From Sphingobacteriales bacterium (GTDB lineage: Bacteria > Bacteroidota > Bacteroidia > Chitinophagales > JADIYW01): a stretch of 64,000 nucleotides of DNA. A program made the position numbers and the translations under genes. The stretch is from assembly GCA_016699615.1 (NCBI GenBank), contig CP064984.1, forward strand, positions 2,142,001 to 2,206,000, written 5' to 3'. This document shows, piece after piece, positions 46,160 to 55,481 of this stretch. The notes below the pieces were generated by a model. The model was given only the letters and a program-made list of their open reading frames with translations, made no database searches and had not been told where the DNA came from. Numbering within the stretch: position 1 is the stretch's first letter; every line of letters starts with the position of its first letter.

Positions 46160-46546
46160 ATGTTTGGTAATGATGAGATAAATAAAGTTTATGAAGCTGT
46201 AGATAAAGTTTTCAGGTTGAGAATTAAATCACAACTTAATCATTCAGAAATAATATTTAATAAATTTTTGTTTGTGAAAGATATTGTTCTCAGAGAAGAG
46301 TATTACTACATTGATATTAATGATAAGGTTTTAAAATTTGTAACAGTTTCTGAGTTTTATAAGAAATTTCTATCGCTTTTGAATGATGAACTAAAACAAA
46401 CAGAAGCTGATATTAAAGATTTTGAGTACCATAGAGGTCATGACAAAGTTCATGATGAAAATGCAGAATTTTTTGAATCTGAAAGATTGTACATGAAAGA
46501 AGAAAAATTATCAAAGATTATTGATAAAATATCTAAATTTATTTAA
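46160..46546 (+). CDS. Small hypothetical protein in a segment inserted behind the fadB-like gene
   Basis: A 128-residue protein, not recognised. It lacks a signal peptide or membrane segment, is highly charged, and is mostly helical by composition; the second half (LLNDELKQTEADIKDFEYHR, then ERLYMKEEKLSKIIDKIS) looks like a coiled coil. Its frame is clean and base composition matches the region. It starts nine bases after the fadB-like stop codon and lies between that stop and a second, diverged copy of the fadB 3' end, so it probably arrived by insertion or recombination. No function is proposed. Confidence 0.6.
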   Translation: MFGNDEINKVYEAVDKVFRLRIKSQLNHSEIIFNKFLFVKDIVLREEYYYIDINDKVLKFVTVSEFYKKFLSLLNDELKQTEADIKDFEYHRGHDKVHDENAEFFESERLYMKEEKLSKIIDKISKFI

Positions 46547-46580
46547 AGATATAATTGTATTAATTTAAAAATTATTACAA

Positions 46581-46616
46581 GACAAAGCCAACAAAGGCGA
46601 GTTGTTTGTAGATTAA
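46581..46616 (+). pseudogene. Diverged duplicate of the fadB-like gene's 3' end
   Basis: These 36 bases encode DKANKGELFVD and a stop, against DKAAKGEQFVD and stop at the true gene end (46115-46150). The DNA is 26/36 identical and nine of eleven residues agree, with most differences at third positions. It is followed 22 bases later by a terminator. It looks like the original or a donor 3' end left behind when the 430-bp segment was placed between the copies. Confidence 0.65.
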
Positions 46617-46638
46617 TTATAGAACAAAATAAAATCAA

Positions 46639-46668
46639 AAGACCAAACATCACGTTCGGTCTTTTTTG
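46639..46668 (+). terminator. Intrinsic terminator downstream of the fadB-like region
   Basis: The stem AAGACCAAAC/GTTCGGTCTT (one mismatch) with the loop ATCAC is followed by a T tract. It lies 22 bases after the duplicated fadB tail, as if it originally served that gene. The remaining bases to 46824 show nothing further. Confidence 0.8.
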
Positions 46669-46824
46669 TAGTATGTTAGAAAGAAATAATTTCTACCCAA
46701 AAAATAAAAATATCAACTATGTTCAAAATGTTATTGTCTTGTAAAAGGTAATCTTACTAATGATTTACTTTGGAAAGTACCACTTGCATATAATACATTG
46801 CTGTCTAATATGTCATAATGAAAA

Positions 46825-47814
46825 TCAATCCTTTTTCTTTTTTGTTGGTGGTTTGGGTAGCAAACCTATCGTATCATTTGGAAAATATATTTGATAAATT
46901 TTTCTGCAATATTCGCCTACAATATGGCGTCTTATTTTACCCATTTTATAAGTTTTGTTTGGCACCTTCATTTCATTATCATTTGCAACAATAGTATCTT
47001 TACTAATATTGTAGATATTTCCTACATGCTGATACTTACCACAATCATTTTTCGGTTCTGGACAATATATTCTTCGAAAAGCATTAGTTGGTGGAAGCAT
47101 TGGAACCAAATCATTCTCATTTACATATCTAAAAGTTGGAATATTTAATGTGTTATAAAAATCTGCAAAATACGTTGTACCTACTCTTGGGTTGGCAAAT
47201 AAATAAACACCAAAAGGTTTAATATTATGTTGATATAAATTGGCTGCTGCTAACACAGATAAGGCACCACCAAGACTGTGTCCTGTAATGAATATTTTTT
47301 TACTTTCATGTTGATGCAGATAGAGCGTCTTTACCAAAGTATCTTCTATACTTGTGTACGAATTCCAAAAGCCTTTGTGTACATAACTATTATTAAAAGT
47401 ATCTACTTTATACATTTTGCATTTAGCATCAGTTCGTAACCAATCTCTCTTCGTATTTTTGAATCCACCTTTGGTTTCTGATCCTCTAAAAATAATTATA
47501 ATAGTATTGTGATTACTCATTACTATTAAATTAGTACTTGTACTGTAGTTATTTATAAATGAGAATTGTTGCATGCCATATTCTGAATATTTATTGCTAA
47601 ACATTGCTTGAAAAGCCGAATCATCTTTGTATTTTTTTACACCAATTAAGTCTGGAAAAATATAATAATTGCAATCCATTAGTAGATAAGCAATAGTGTC
47701 GTTTTGTTGTGCATTATTAGTATTAAAATAGCTAAAGCAATTTGTTTGAGCAAAAGCAGATAAGTATGCAAAAACAAATAAAAAGAGTATATGAATTTGT
47801 ATGTTTTTTATCAT
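46825..47814 (-). CDS. Class 3 lipase family protein, exported
   Basis: About 329 residues from ATG 47814 (MIKNIQIHILFLFVFAYLSAFAQ), a convincing signal peptide; an ATG nine bases upstream would add three residues. The serine nucleophile lies in FITGHSLGGALSVLAA near 165, the fold is that of fungal-type class 3 lipases, NPRVGTTYFADFYN and ENDLVPMLPP supply the acid region, and a histidine follows in KYQHVGNIY. It ends in a lysine-rich tail (PTKKKKD). It would hydrolyse acylglycerols or similar esters outside the inner membrane. It stands alone, pointing away from the IS-interrupted lipoprotein gene. Confidence 0.83.
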   Translation of the reverse strand: MIKNIQIHILFLFVFAYLSAFAQTNCFSYFNTNNAQQNDTIAYLLMDCNYYIFPDLIGVKKYKDDSAFQAMFSNKYSEYGMQQFSFINNYSTSTNLIVMSNHNTIIIIFRGSETKGGFKNTKRDWLRTDAKCKMYKVDTFNNSYVHKGFWNSYTSIEDTLVKTLYLHQHESKKIFITGHSLGGALSVLAAANLYQHNIKPFGVYLFANPRVGTTYFADFYNTLNIPTFRYVNENDLVPMLPPTNAFRRIYCPEPKNDCGKYQHVGNIYNISKDTIVANDNEMKVPNKTYKMGKIRRHIVGEYCRKIYQIYFPNDTIGLLPKPPTKKKKD

Positions 47815-47862
47815 ATTGTACATTTAATTCAATATATAGATTGAAGATTTTATAGGACAAAT

Positions 47863-47893
47863 CTACAATTTTAATTATATTTTGGAATTGTAG
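47863..47893. other. Inverted repeat in the gap 47824-48007
   Basis: CTACAATT (47863-47870) and AATTGTAG (47886-47893) can form an eight-base hairpin with a 15-base loop. No T tract follows on either strand, so it is not a good terminator. The rest of this 184-base gap is AT-rich without recognisable signals. Confidence 0.3.
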
Positions 47894-48389
47894 TAGACAT
47901 GGTAATATTCTGTAGTTTGATATAATATTAATATACAGGAATAGTTGTTGTCGATTTTGTTTTTTAGTTTTATATTAGAAAGAGTTTAATTATAAAATGT
48001 AGTACTTATGAAAAATCTATTTTACTTACTATTGACTTATGTAGTTCTGCAATCATGCAAACAACAACCATACACTTTGCCTTTAACTGTCACCTCAGGA
48101 ACTATTGAAAATAATAGCAATTATTGTGGAGGCGCAGCACCACCTGAAGAATTATTACAAGAATTGTTAACGTATCAACCATCTGCCAATCAAACTTTTT
48201 ATGTTAGGCAAGGCACAGTTGCAGCACCATTCACAAGTGTGTATTTGCAATTTACAACAGATGCAAATGGAAATTATTCAATATCATTACCTGATGGCAA
48301 TTATACAGTTGTATGTCAAGAAAAATACAACCTAGAATCTAGCCCAAGTGTTGTTGATTCAAGTTGTAGTTATCTACACACAGCAGATT

Positions 48390-48398
48390 TTAATTTTG
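48390..48398 (+). repeat. 9-bp target-site duplication, left copy
   Basis: TTAATTTTG here is repeated exactly at 49665-49673, directly outside both ends of the IS. Eight to nine base duplications are usual for the IS256 group. Confidence 0.75.
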
Positions 48399-49664
48399 AC
48401 AATGTGGTCAGAAATGGAGCGGAAAATTGTCTTTTAAGTCAATAACCACGGTTGTTATGAGCAATATCATTGAAACTGTTTTCAATGATATTATCTTAGA
48501 TAATGAAAAATCTAAAAAAAAATGCCAAGTTTGTGGCTCTAATCACTTCCATAAAAAGGGAATAAGAAATGGAAAACAGCGCTATCAATGTTCCAATTGT
48601 TGTGTCTATTTTACAATTAAAAATAATGGTGTAACACTCAATAATCAGTTTATATGGTTTAAGAAATGGATAATAGAAAGACAGGTTTATAAGTATCTGA
48701 TTAGAGATAGTGGTATGTCTCAAAGTAGTATTCAGCGACTGTTTAATAAGTATCTAAAATCAGCACCGACAGTAGCTATCCGTAGTAAATCTAAAGTACA
48801 TTTACTTATAGATGGTAGTTATTTTAGCAATGGGTTATGTTTGATATTGTATTACGATCATGACATGAGATATGTTCAATTATATAGAGAAACCAATCAA
48901 GAAAAATATAAAGAAATTAAGGAGGATTTAGAAAATTTGAAGAAGTTAGGTGTCGATGTTTATAGTATTACATGTGATGGTCATAAAGCAATATTAAAAG
49001 CAATTAGAAAGGTTTTTCCTAATGCTGTTATACAACGTTGCTTAGTACATATAAAACGTCAAACACGTAATTATTTAAGCGCTCAACCCAAAACAATACA
49101 AGCACAAGAGTTACTTCAATTATCTAACAAAATCACATCTATTAAATCAATAGAACAGAGTGCTTATTGGTTAGTCGAGTTTAAAATATGGTATGATAAA
49201 ACACGCTTTTTATTAACGAACAATCATATAAAGAAGACACAAAAAGATATTGGTATACACATGCAAAGTTACATGCTGCTTGTAGTCTAATTATCAATGC
49301 TATACCAGATATGTTCTCTTATTTAGATGATGCAGAAATACCTTATACAACCAATAGATTAGAAAATTATTTTACACATCTAAAAGAGAAACTAACGTTG
49401 CACAGAGGTATGAGATTTGAAGCAAAGAAGAATTTTATAAAATGGTATTTACATCTTAAAAATAATCCGAAATGAGTTTTCTTAGCCATAATGTTTGCCG
49501 ATATAAGAAAAATGACAGCCATTGCTGACTGTCATCTATCGTATAAACATCTATCTTATTGCTGGTAGGTTGCTCTCCAGCAGAGCCTACTTCCTCTTCA
49601 AATAGATATATAAAATTAAAACTAATTTATATCTAAAAAAAGCTCCATTTTTGACCACATTACC
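48399..49664 (+). mobile_element. IS256-group insertion sequence, about 1266 bp
   Basis: The boundaries are set by 20-bp subterminal inverted repeats with one mismatch, AATGTGGTCAGAAATGGAGC at 48401-48420 and its complement at 49642-49661, and by the flanking 9-bp duplication. One transposase gene fills most of the element on the plus strand. Between its stop and the right end, about 190 bases hold two hairpins: ATGACAG/CTGTCAT (49512-49535) and one built from GTAG/CTAC and GCTCT/AGAGC around 49565-49590. No passenger gene is present. The clean target duplication suggests a fairly recent insertion. Confidence 0.8.
48457..49475 (+). pseudogene. IS256-family transposase with N-terminal zinc ribbon, frameshifted as sequenced
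   Basis: From ATG 48457 (MSNIIETVFNDIILDNEKSK) the protein has a zinc ribbon CQVCGSNHF...CSNCCVYF near 25-50, then the DDE core: D in HLLIDGSYF near 130, D in ITCDGHKAIL near 175, and E in TTNRLENYF after the break. The histidine-rich RCLVHIKRQTRNYL matches the IS256/MULE group. One T is missing in a five-T run at 49207-49211; adding it joins KTRF-FINEQSYKEDTKRYWYTH and gives 339 residues. The lesion may be sequencing error, so the element may be active. Confidence 0.78.
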
Positions 49665-49773
49665 TTAATTTTGTAGTGAGTAGCAGCTCATCCGTGCAAA
49701 ATAAACAATACACAAAAACTTGCAATTACGATTGCTTAGGTACTGTGCCAAATTAATTTTATAAAGCTTGCTT

Positions 49774-50319
49774 TTATTGTGCAGGCAATTTTGCTTTAAG
49801 TTGCTCTAAAACTGCTTTGCCTTTTTCAGCAGAACTAAAGTCTATAGTCATGCCACTTAAGTCAATTTGTTCAGCATTGTTGTCACCAAAGCAAGAAAAA
49901 ATTTTTTGTTTAAAAATACGCTCATCATTCTTAGATAATATTAATAAAGAAGTTTTTGTTTCGCCTTCAACTTCTTCAGATCTAAACTGCAAGCCTTCTT
50001 CTGCTACTGAGTTGATGTCTTTGTAGGCAATTACTGTAACTTCATATTTTAGATATTCATTTTTTAATTCTACAGAAGGAACAACGCTAAATATAAAACA
50101 TGAATCTTGTTCTAAAGAAAAATATGTCAGCAATTCATCTCCATCAGAGTTATATTTGCCTTTGTACACTTCTTCTCCACGAATAGCTTCAAGCTTTTCT
50201 CCAGTACAAGAAAGTGCAGGACCAGCCTTTTCTTCAGATGCTTTTTCAGTTTTCTGTTTGCAAGCTACTGTAAATGTAAATAGAATAGCAGACAATAAAA
50301 TAAATGATAGTTTTTTCAT
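49774..50319 (-). CDS. Hypothetical lipoprotein
   Basis: A 181-residue protein with a lipoprotein signal peptide (KKLSFILLSAILFTFTVACKQ, cysteine at 20), a short acidic linker and a mixed alpha/beta domain. I recognise no family. Cysteines recur in LSCTGEKLE, EQDSCFIFSV and IFSCFGDNN, so disulfides in the periplasm are possible. It is monocistronic, converging on the interrupted lipoprotein gene and divergent from leuS. A TATCTTTA near-match to the -7 consensus lies upstream of its ATG on the minus strand. Confidence 0.75.
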   Translation of the reverse strand: MKKLSFILLSAILFTFTVACKQKTEKASEEKAGPALSCTGEKLEAIRGEEVYKGKYNSDGDELLTYFSLEQDSCFIFSVVPSVELKNEYLKYEVTVIAYKDINSVAEEGLQFRSEEVEGETKTSLLILSKNDERIFKQKIFSCFGDNNAEQIDLSGMTIDFSSAEKGKAVLEQLKAKLPAQ

Positions 50320-50419
50320 AAAATGTATTTTTACCTAAAGATACATAGTATTTTTTTATAATTCAAGAAATGTAACAATTAACTAATTAGCTAAATTGTG
50401 TTGTCAGGCATAGTTTTTT

Positions 50420-50427
50420 TATTTTTG
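50420..50427 (+). promoter_or_regulatory. -7 promoter element of leuS
   Basis: TATTTTTG matches TAnnTTTG and ends four bases before the leuS ATG at 50432. A TTG at 50396-50398 lies 21 bases upstream of it and could be the -33 element. A leaderless or nearly leaderless message is predicted. Confidence 0.5.
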
Positions 50428-50431
50428 TGTT

Positions 50432-53215
50432 ATGATATACAATTTCAACGAAATAGAAGATAAAGCTAGACAGATTTGGAACTATGACGATAAAGAAAAA
50501 TCTGCTTATATGGTAGAAAACAATTTCTCTAAACCTAAATACTATGTGTTAGATATGTTTCCATATCCAAGTGGCGCAGGCTTACACGTTGGTCATCCAC
50601 TAGGATATATTTTTTCAGATATAGTAGCACGTTACAAACGTATGCAAGGCTTCAATGTTTTGCATCCTATGGGTTTTGATGCATTTGGCTTGCCAGCAGA
50701 GCAATATGCCATCCAAACAGGGCAACATCCAGAAATTACAACACAAAAAAATATAGAAACTTATAGAGCACAATTGCGCAAAATTGGTTTCTCATACGAT
50801 TGGAGCAGAGAAATTTCTACTTGCGAGCCAAGCTACTACAAGCACACACAATGGATTTTCTTACAATTGTATAATTCTATTTATTGCGTTAATAATCAAT
50901 GTGCCTATTCTATTGATGTATTAATCAAGCATTTTGAGGAACATGGAAATCATAACAATACAGCATATACCAATGTAGATGTTCCAGCATTTACTGCTGA
51001 TGAATGGAAAAATTATACAGCTTTAGAAAAGCAAAATATACTAATGGACTATCGTTTGGCATATCAAAAAGATTCTTTGGTCAATTGGTGTCCAGCATTA
51101 GGTACAGTATTAGCAAATGATGAGATAGTAAATGGCGTATCAGAACGTGGAGGACATCCAGTAGAGAAGAAGAAAATGAGCCAATGGTTTCTAAGAATTA
51201 CTGCTTATGCAGAAAGATTGTTAGCGGGCTTAGATACTTTAGAGTGGACAGATGCTATGAAAGAAATGCAACGCAATTGGATTGGAAAATCTAAAGGAGC
51301 AATGGTGTCTTTCCAATTAGAAAATCATGATGAAACAATTGATGTATTTACAACACGTGTAGATACAATTTTTGGAGTTACGTTTCTAGTAATTGCACCA
51401 GAGCATGAGTTAGTTAAAAAAATTACAACTGATGAATACAAAAATCAGATTGAAGAATATATAAAAATTGCTGGAGCAAAATCTGATTTAGAACGCCAAG
51501 CAGAAGTAAAAGAAACAAGCGGGCAATTTACAGGTGCTTATGTTTTACATCCATTTACAAATGAAAAAGTGCCAGTTTTTATTGCAGATTATGTGTTGGC
51601 TGGTTATGGTACAGGCGCAGTAATGGCAGTACCATCAGGCGACCAACGCGATTGGTTGTTTGCAAAAAAATACAATTTGCCTATTGTTGCTATTTTAGAT
51701 GCACAAAAAAATATAGAAGAAGAAGCTGATGCAACTAAAGAAGGTGCATACATCAATTCTGATTTTATAAATGGCATGAATTATAATGATGCTACAAATA
51801 CATTGATTGAAAAATTAGTAGCACAAAAAATAGGTTACGGAAAAATACAATATAGAATGCGCGATGCTGGTTACAGCAGACAACGTTATTGGGGCGAGCC
51901 ATTTCCAATTTATTATGATGAAAATGGAATAATACATACAGTAGAGAATTTACCTGTTGCATTGCCACAAGTAGAGAGTTATAAACCAACAGGTACTGGC
52001 GAAAGTCCATTGGCTACAGCTACAAACTGGGTACATCAATTTGGCGACAATACCAAAATGGAAACCGATACCATGCCAGGATATGCAGGTAGTTCTTGGT
52101 ATTTTTTACGCTATATGGATCCAAATAATCAAAGTGATGTGGTAGATTTTAAAGTACAAGATTATTGGCAAAATGTAGATTTGTATGTTGGTGGTAGCGA
52201 GCATGCAGTTGGTCATTTATTGTATAGTAGATTTTGGCATAAATTCTTAAAAGATATAGGAAAAGTAAGCACTGAAGAACCATTTAAAAAAATGGTAAAC
52301 CAAGGAATGATTGGTGGTAGAAGTTTATTGACAAAAGTTGGTCAAATAAAAAATGTGAAATTAGCATTACATATTCCAGTAAATATTGCTCCAAATGATA
52401 AGCTATCAAAAGATAATTTTGTAAAACTAAAATCAGAAGATAACAGATTTGAAAATATTGCTATCGATGATATTGCTTGGGAAACAGATAAAGACGGAAA
52501 TCAATTTATAACATTAGATATGCAATTTGAGAAAATGTCTAAAAGATATCTGAATGTTGTAAATCCTGATGATATGGTAGCGCAATATGGCTCAGATACA
52601 TTTAGAATGTACGAGATGTTTTTAGGACCAATAGATACGGCAAAACCTTGGGATACAAATGGTATTTCTGGCGTAGCAAATTTTTTACGCAAGTTTTGGC
52701 GTTTATTTTATGATGATATGGGCAATCAGAAATTTGTAGATACAGCAGCAACGCAAGATGAATTAAAAATACTACATAAATGTATCAAGAAAATTAACCA
52801 AGATATAGAACATCTAAGTCTAAATACTTGTATTTCTACATTTATGATTTGTGTAAATGATTTAAGCAAACTAAAAACAGTATCTAAATCTACTTTGCTA
52901 GAATTGCTAAAACTTATTTCGCCATTTGCACCACATACAGCAGAAGTTTTATGGAGCAATTGTGGTGCAGCAGGATTTGTAATAGATGCAACATATCCAA
53001 CTCATGATGAACAATATTTAGTAGAATCTACATTTACATATCCAATTCAAATAAATGGGAAACATCGTGCTAATATTGAAATTGCATTAGAAGCAACACA
53101 AGAAGAAGTAGAAAAAATTGTACTAGCAGATGAGCAAGTACAAAAATTTGTGGAAGGCAAAGCACCAAAGAAATTTATTTTAGTAAAAGGTAGAATCGTA
53201 AATATTGTTATATAA
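50432..53215 (+). CDS. leuS: Leucyl-tRNA synthetase
   Basis: A 927-residue class I synthetase. The HIGH-type signature is in FPYPSGAGLHVGHPLGY near 43-59 and the KMSKR signature in EKMSKRYLNVVNPDDM near 700. Between them lie the CP1 editing domain (FTTRVDTIFGVTFLVIAPEH, and the TGT-like segment GYGTGAVMAVPSGDQRDW) and the zinc/leucine-specific region. GFDAFGLPAEQYAIQTGQHP is a strong family match. It charges tRNA-Leu. Length and frame are normal over 2.8 kb, with no lesion. It stands alone with a near-start promoter box. Confidence 0.97.
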   Translation: MIYNFNEIEDKARQIWNYDDKEKSAYMVENNFSKPKYYVLDMFPYPSGAGLHVGHPLGYIFSDIVARYKRMQGFNVLHPMGFDAFGLPAEQYAIQTGQHPEITTQKNIETYRAQLRKIGFSYDWSREISTCEPSYYKHTQWIFLQLYNSIYCVNNQCAYSIDVLIKHFEEHGNHNNTAYTNVDVPAFTADEWKNYTALEKQNILMDYRLAYQKDSLVNWCPALGTVLANDEIVNGVSERGGHPVEKKKMSQWFLRITAYAERLLAGLDTLEWTDAMKEMQRNWIGKSKGAMVSFQLENHDETIDVFTTRVDTIFGVTFLVIAPEHELVKKITTDEYKNQIEEYIKIAGAKSDLERQAEVKETSGQFTGAYVLHPFTNEKVPVFIADYVLAGYGTGAVMAVPSGDQRDWLFAKKYNLPIVAILDAQKNIEEEADATKEGAYINSDFINGMNYNDATNTLIEKLVAQKIGYGKIQYRMRDAGYSRQRYWGEPFPIYYDENGIIHTVENLPVALPQVESYKPTGTGESPLATATNWVHQFGDNTKMETDTMPGYAGSSWYFLRYMDPNNQSDVVDFKVQDYWQNVDLYVGGSEHAVGHLLYSRFWHKFLKDIGKVSTEEPFKKMVNQGMIGGRSLLTKVGQIKNVKLALHIPVNIAPNDKLSKDNFVKLKSEDNRFENIAIDDIAWETDKDGNQFITLDMQFEKMSKRYLNVVNPDDMVAQYGSDTFRMYEMFLGPIDTAKPWDTNGISGVANFLRKFWRLFYDDMGNQKFVDTAATQDELKILHKCIKKINQDIEHLSLNTCISTFMICVNDLSKLKTVSKSTLLELLKLISPFAPHTAEVLWSNCGAAGFVIDATYPTHDEQYLVESTFTYPIQINGKHRANIEIALEATQEEVEKIVLADEQVQKFVEGKAPKKFILVKGRIVNIVI

Positions 53216-53304
53216 ATATTTTTATATTTGATAGGAATTAAATTCTATTTAACTTACCATAAAGTATTGCATAAGATTTTAAAACAATAAATAATTATAT
53301 TAAT

Positions 53305-54285
53305 ATGAAAACTATTATCAATGTACTATTGCTTTTCTTTTCTGTCTTTGTATTTGCACAAGAAAAAATTGATTTAAAACTAAATTTGAAAGTTGGAGAT
53401 GTTTATAAAATAAACATACCTATGAATATGCCAACTGAAATTGAAATGAAAATGGATCAAGAAAAACTAAAAGAAATGCTATCTAGTTTTTCAGATGGAA
53501 GTGATTCTGCAATGGCAAAATTACAAGAAGACAGCGTTGGCGAACAAAAATCATTCATGGATTTCTCATTCGAAATGCGTCTAGTTTGCAAAGTTTTATC
53601 AAAAGAAAAAGATAAGTACAAGTTGGAAATGTATTACGATTATCTAGGGAATAATTTGAAAAGTGAAGATGTTGAAATAAACTATAATACCAAAGATAAA
53701 AACGTAAATCTTCCTGAAGATCAAGTAGCAGAACTTGAAAAAATAAAAAAAATAATAGGTAAGAAATTCACACTTGTAACAAACGAATATGGTAAAGTTT
53801 TAAGTATAAGTGGTTATGAAAAAGCATTGCAAGGAATAATAAAAAAAGATGATAAAGGAAGCATGCAAATGGAAAGTAATCTATTTCTAGATCAACTTCA
53901 ACCAAAAGAATTTAAAAATAACCTAGCAGATATTTTTGATGTATTGCCAGGCAAGCCAATAGGTATTGGCGATTATTGGACAAGAGAATTAATTGTGGAA
54001 GATGAAATGATGCCTTTTAAAGTAAAAACGAGATTCACATTAAAAGAAATTCATGATGATTATTTATTAATTCAATCAGAGTCTATTGTTTATTCAGATA
54101 AGATGAATAATAAACTTGGATATGCAGAAGGTGAAGGAAAATCTACAATTACATTAAGTAGAAAAGATAATTTTTCACAAACACAACCATACACTTTAAA
54201 CTTAAACGTGTCTATGAGTCTTTTGATGATGGAAATGAAAATGAAAACAACAGCTACATGCAATTACGAAGTAAAACAACAATAA
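53305..54285 (+). CDS. Exported protein of unknown function (possible DUF6263 type)
   Basis: A 326-residue protein with a signal peptide (KTIINVLLLFFSVFVFAQ) and a body of beta strands opening KIDLKLNLKVGDVYKINIPM. This opening recalls exported Bacteroidota proteins grouped as DUF6263, an assignment I make only tentatively. It is methionine-rich in the first third and again at the end (MSLLMMEMKMKTTATCNYEV). One base separates it from tyrA, so it may be co-transcribed with the aromatic genes, though no functional link is apparent. Confidence 0.7.
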   Translation: MKTIINVLLLFFSVFVFAQEKIDLKLNLKVGDVYKINIPMNMPTEIEMKMDQEKLKEMLSSFSDGSDSAMAKLQEDSVGEQKSFMDFSFEMRLVCKVLSKEKDKYKLEMYYDYLGNNLKSEDVEINYNTKDKNVNLPEDQVAELEKIKKIIGKKFTLVTNEYGKVLSISGYEKALQGIIKKDDKGSMQMESNLFLDQLQPKEFKNNLADIFDVLPGKPIGIGDYWTRELIVEDEMMPFKVKTRFTLKEIHDDYLLIQSESIVYSDKMNNKLGYAEGEGKSTITLSRKDNFSQTQPYTLNLNVSMSLLMMEMKMKTTATCNYEVKQQ

Positions 54286-54286
54286 G

Positions 54287-55129
54287 ATGAATGTTGTAAT
54301 TTTTGGATTAGGATTAATAGGTGGTTCAGTAGCCAAAGATTTAAGGCAAAGAAACTTTGCATCAAAATTAATTGGTGTAGGCAGAAGCGAAGCAACCAAC
54401 AAAGTTGCTTTAGATTTAGGTTTGGTAGATAAAATTCTACCAAAAGATGAAGCCATCAAGCAAGCAGATTTAATAATACTTACAGTACCAGTAAACGCAT
54501 TGGTGGATGAACTAAAATATGTGTTAGATAATATTGAAGCACATCAAGTAGTAACAGATATGGGTTCTACCAAAGGAATCATTATAGATGCAATAAAAAA
54601 TCATCCAAAGAGAAAGAGATACGTTTCTTCGCATCCAATGGCAGGAACAGAAAATTCTGGACCAACAGCAGCTATCTATAATTTATTTGATAATAAAGTA
54701 TGCATTATCTGCGATAAAGAAAATTCTGATGCAGATGCTGTGCAAACAGTAGAAGCATTGTACCAATGCCTAAAAATGAATATCAAATACATGGATGCTT
54801 ATCAGCACGATATTCACGCAGCTTATGTATCACATATTTCACATATCAGTTCTTTTGTGTTGGCAGCAGCAGTTTTAGAAAAAGAAGTAAATGAAAAGGC
54901 TATTTTAGAAATGGCTGGTGGTGGTTTTGAAAGCACCGTGCGTTTAGCCAAAAGTTCGCCAGATATGTGGGCGCCAATTTTTATGCAGAATAAGGAAAAC
55001 ATCATCGAAGTAATGGATACTTATATCAATAAAATGCAACATTTTAGAGATTTAATTAAAAAAGACGAATACGATGAATTGAAAGCTTTCATGAAAGATG
55101 CCAATCAAATTAAAAAAATTCTAAAATAA
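54287..55129 (+). CDS. tyrA: Prephenate dehydrogenase
   Basis: A 280-residue enzyme. The NAD-binding MNVVIFGLGLIGGSVAKDLR is at the N-terminus, and the family's catalytic region SHPMAGTENSGPTAA near 113-127 includes the conserved histidine. DIHAAYVSHISHISSFVLA near 175-195 completes the active site. It oxidatively decarboxylates prephenate to 4-hydroxyphenylpyruvate for tyrosine. With the DAHP synthase/chorismate mutase two genes downstream, it covers first and late steps of aromatic synthesis. No ACT domain is attached, so feedback control must act elsewhere. Confidence 0.92.
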   Translation: MNVVIFGLGLIGGSVAKDLRQRNFASKLIGVGRSEATNKVALDLGLVDKILPKDEAIKQADLIILTVPVNALVDELKYVLDNIEAHQVVTDMGSTKGIIIDAIKNHPKRKRYVSSHPMAGTENSGPTAAIYNLFDNKVCIICDKENSDADAVQTVEALYQCLKMNIKYMDAYQHDIHAAYVSHISHISSFVLAAAVLEKEVNEKAILEMAGGGFESTVRLAKSSPDMWAPIFMQNKENIIEVMDTYINKMQHFRDLIKKDEYDELKAFMKDANQIKKILK

Positions 55130-55133
55130 ATAT

Positions 55134-55424
55134 ATGATACTAGAAGCTATACTATTAACTATAAAACCTAATGAAAATAATGCTTACGAAGAAAATTTCA
55201 AACAAGCATCTGAACTTATAAAAAGAGCAAAAGGTTACATTACACACGAGTTGCACAAGTGCGTAGAAAACGAAAATCAATATATATTATTGATAAAATG
55301 GGAAACTTACGACAATCATATGGTAGATTTTAGAAATTCAGAAGATTTTGTAGAATGGCGTAGATTATTGCATGATTTCTACGATCCTAAGCCTCAAGTT
55401 TTTCATTATCACCAAGTTTATTGA
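55134..55424 (+). CDS. Antibiotic biosynthesis monooxygenase (ABM) domain protein
   Basis: A 96-residue protein with the ABM dimeric ferredoxin-like fold: EAILLTIKPNENNAYEENF, YITHELHKCVENENQYILLIKWE and the C-terminal FVEWRRLLHDFYDPKP. Members include quinol monooxygenases and heme-degrading enzymes, and many are uncharacterised. It begins four bases after tyrA and ends 57 bases before the DAHP synthase gene, which may reflect a role with quinols or aromatic intermediates, an inference from context only. Confidence 0.85.
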   Translation: MILEAILLTIKPNENNAYEENFKQASELIKRAKGYITHELHKCVENENQYILLIKWETYDNHMVDFRNSEDFVEWRRLLHDFYDPKPQVFHYHQVY

Positions 55425-55469
55425 TTTAGTATTAACAATTTTCCAATATCTTATTAACAAACAAAATTT

Positions 55470-55477
55470 TATATTTG
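55470..55477 (+). promoter_or_regulatory. -7 promoter element of the DAHP synthase/chorismate mutase gene
   Basis: TATATTTG ends four bases before the ATG at 55482. It implies an extra start of transcription within the tyrA group, giving a leaderless or nearly leaderless mRNA. Confidence 0.5.
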
Positions 55478-55481
55478 CATT

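Larger units (their letters stand above)
48008..49756 (+). pseudogene. Small lipoprotein gene interrupted by an insertion sequence
   Basis: The 5' part (48008-48398) codes for a lipoprotein: KNLFYLLLTYVVLQSCKQQP with a lipobox cysteine near 17, then a domain with FTSVYLQFTTDANGNYSISLPDGNYTV that resembles a carboxypeptidase-regulatory or transthyretin-like fold. The IS follows at 48399-49664. If it and one copy of its target duplication are removed, the frame continues from 48398 to 49674 as ADFNF-VVSSSSSVQNKQYTKT, ending at a TAA at 49754-49756, for 157 residues with two more cysteines. The current 145-residue frame ends in IS sequence (VVRNGAENCLLSQ). Function of the intact protein is unknown. 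Confidence 0.75.
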
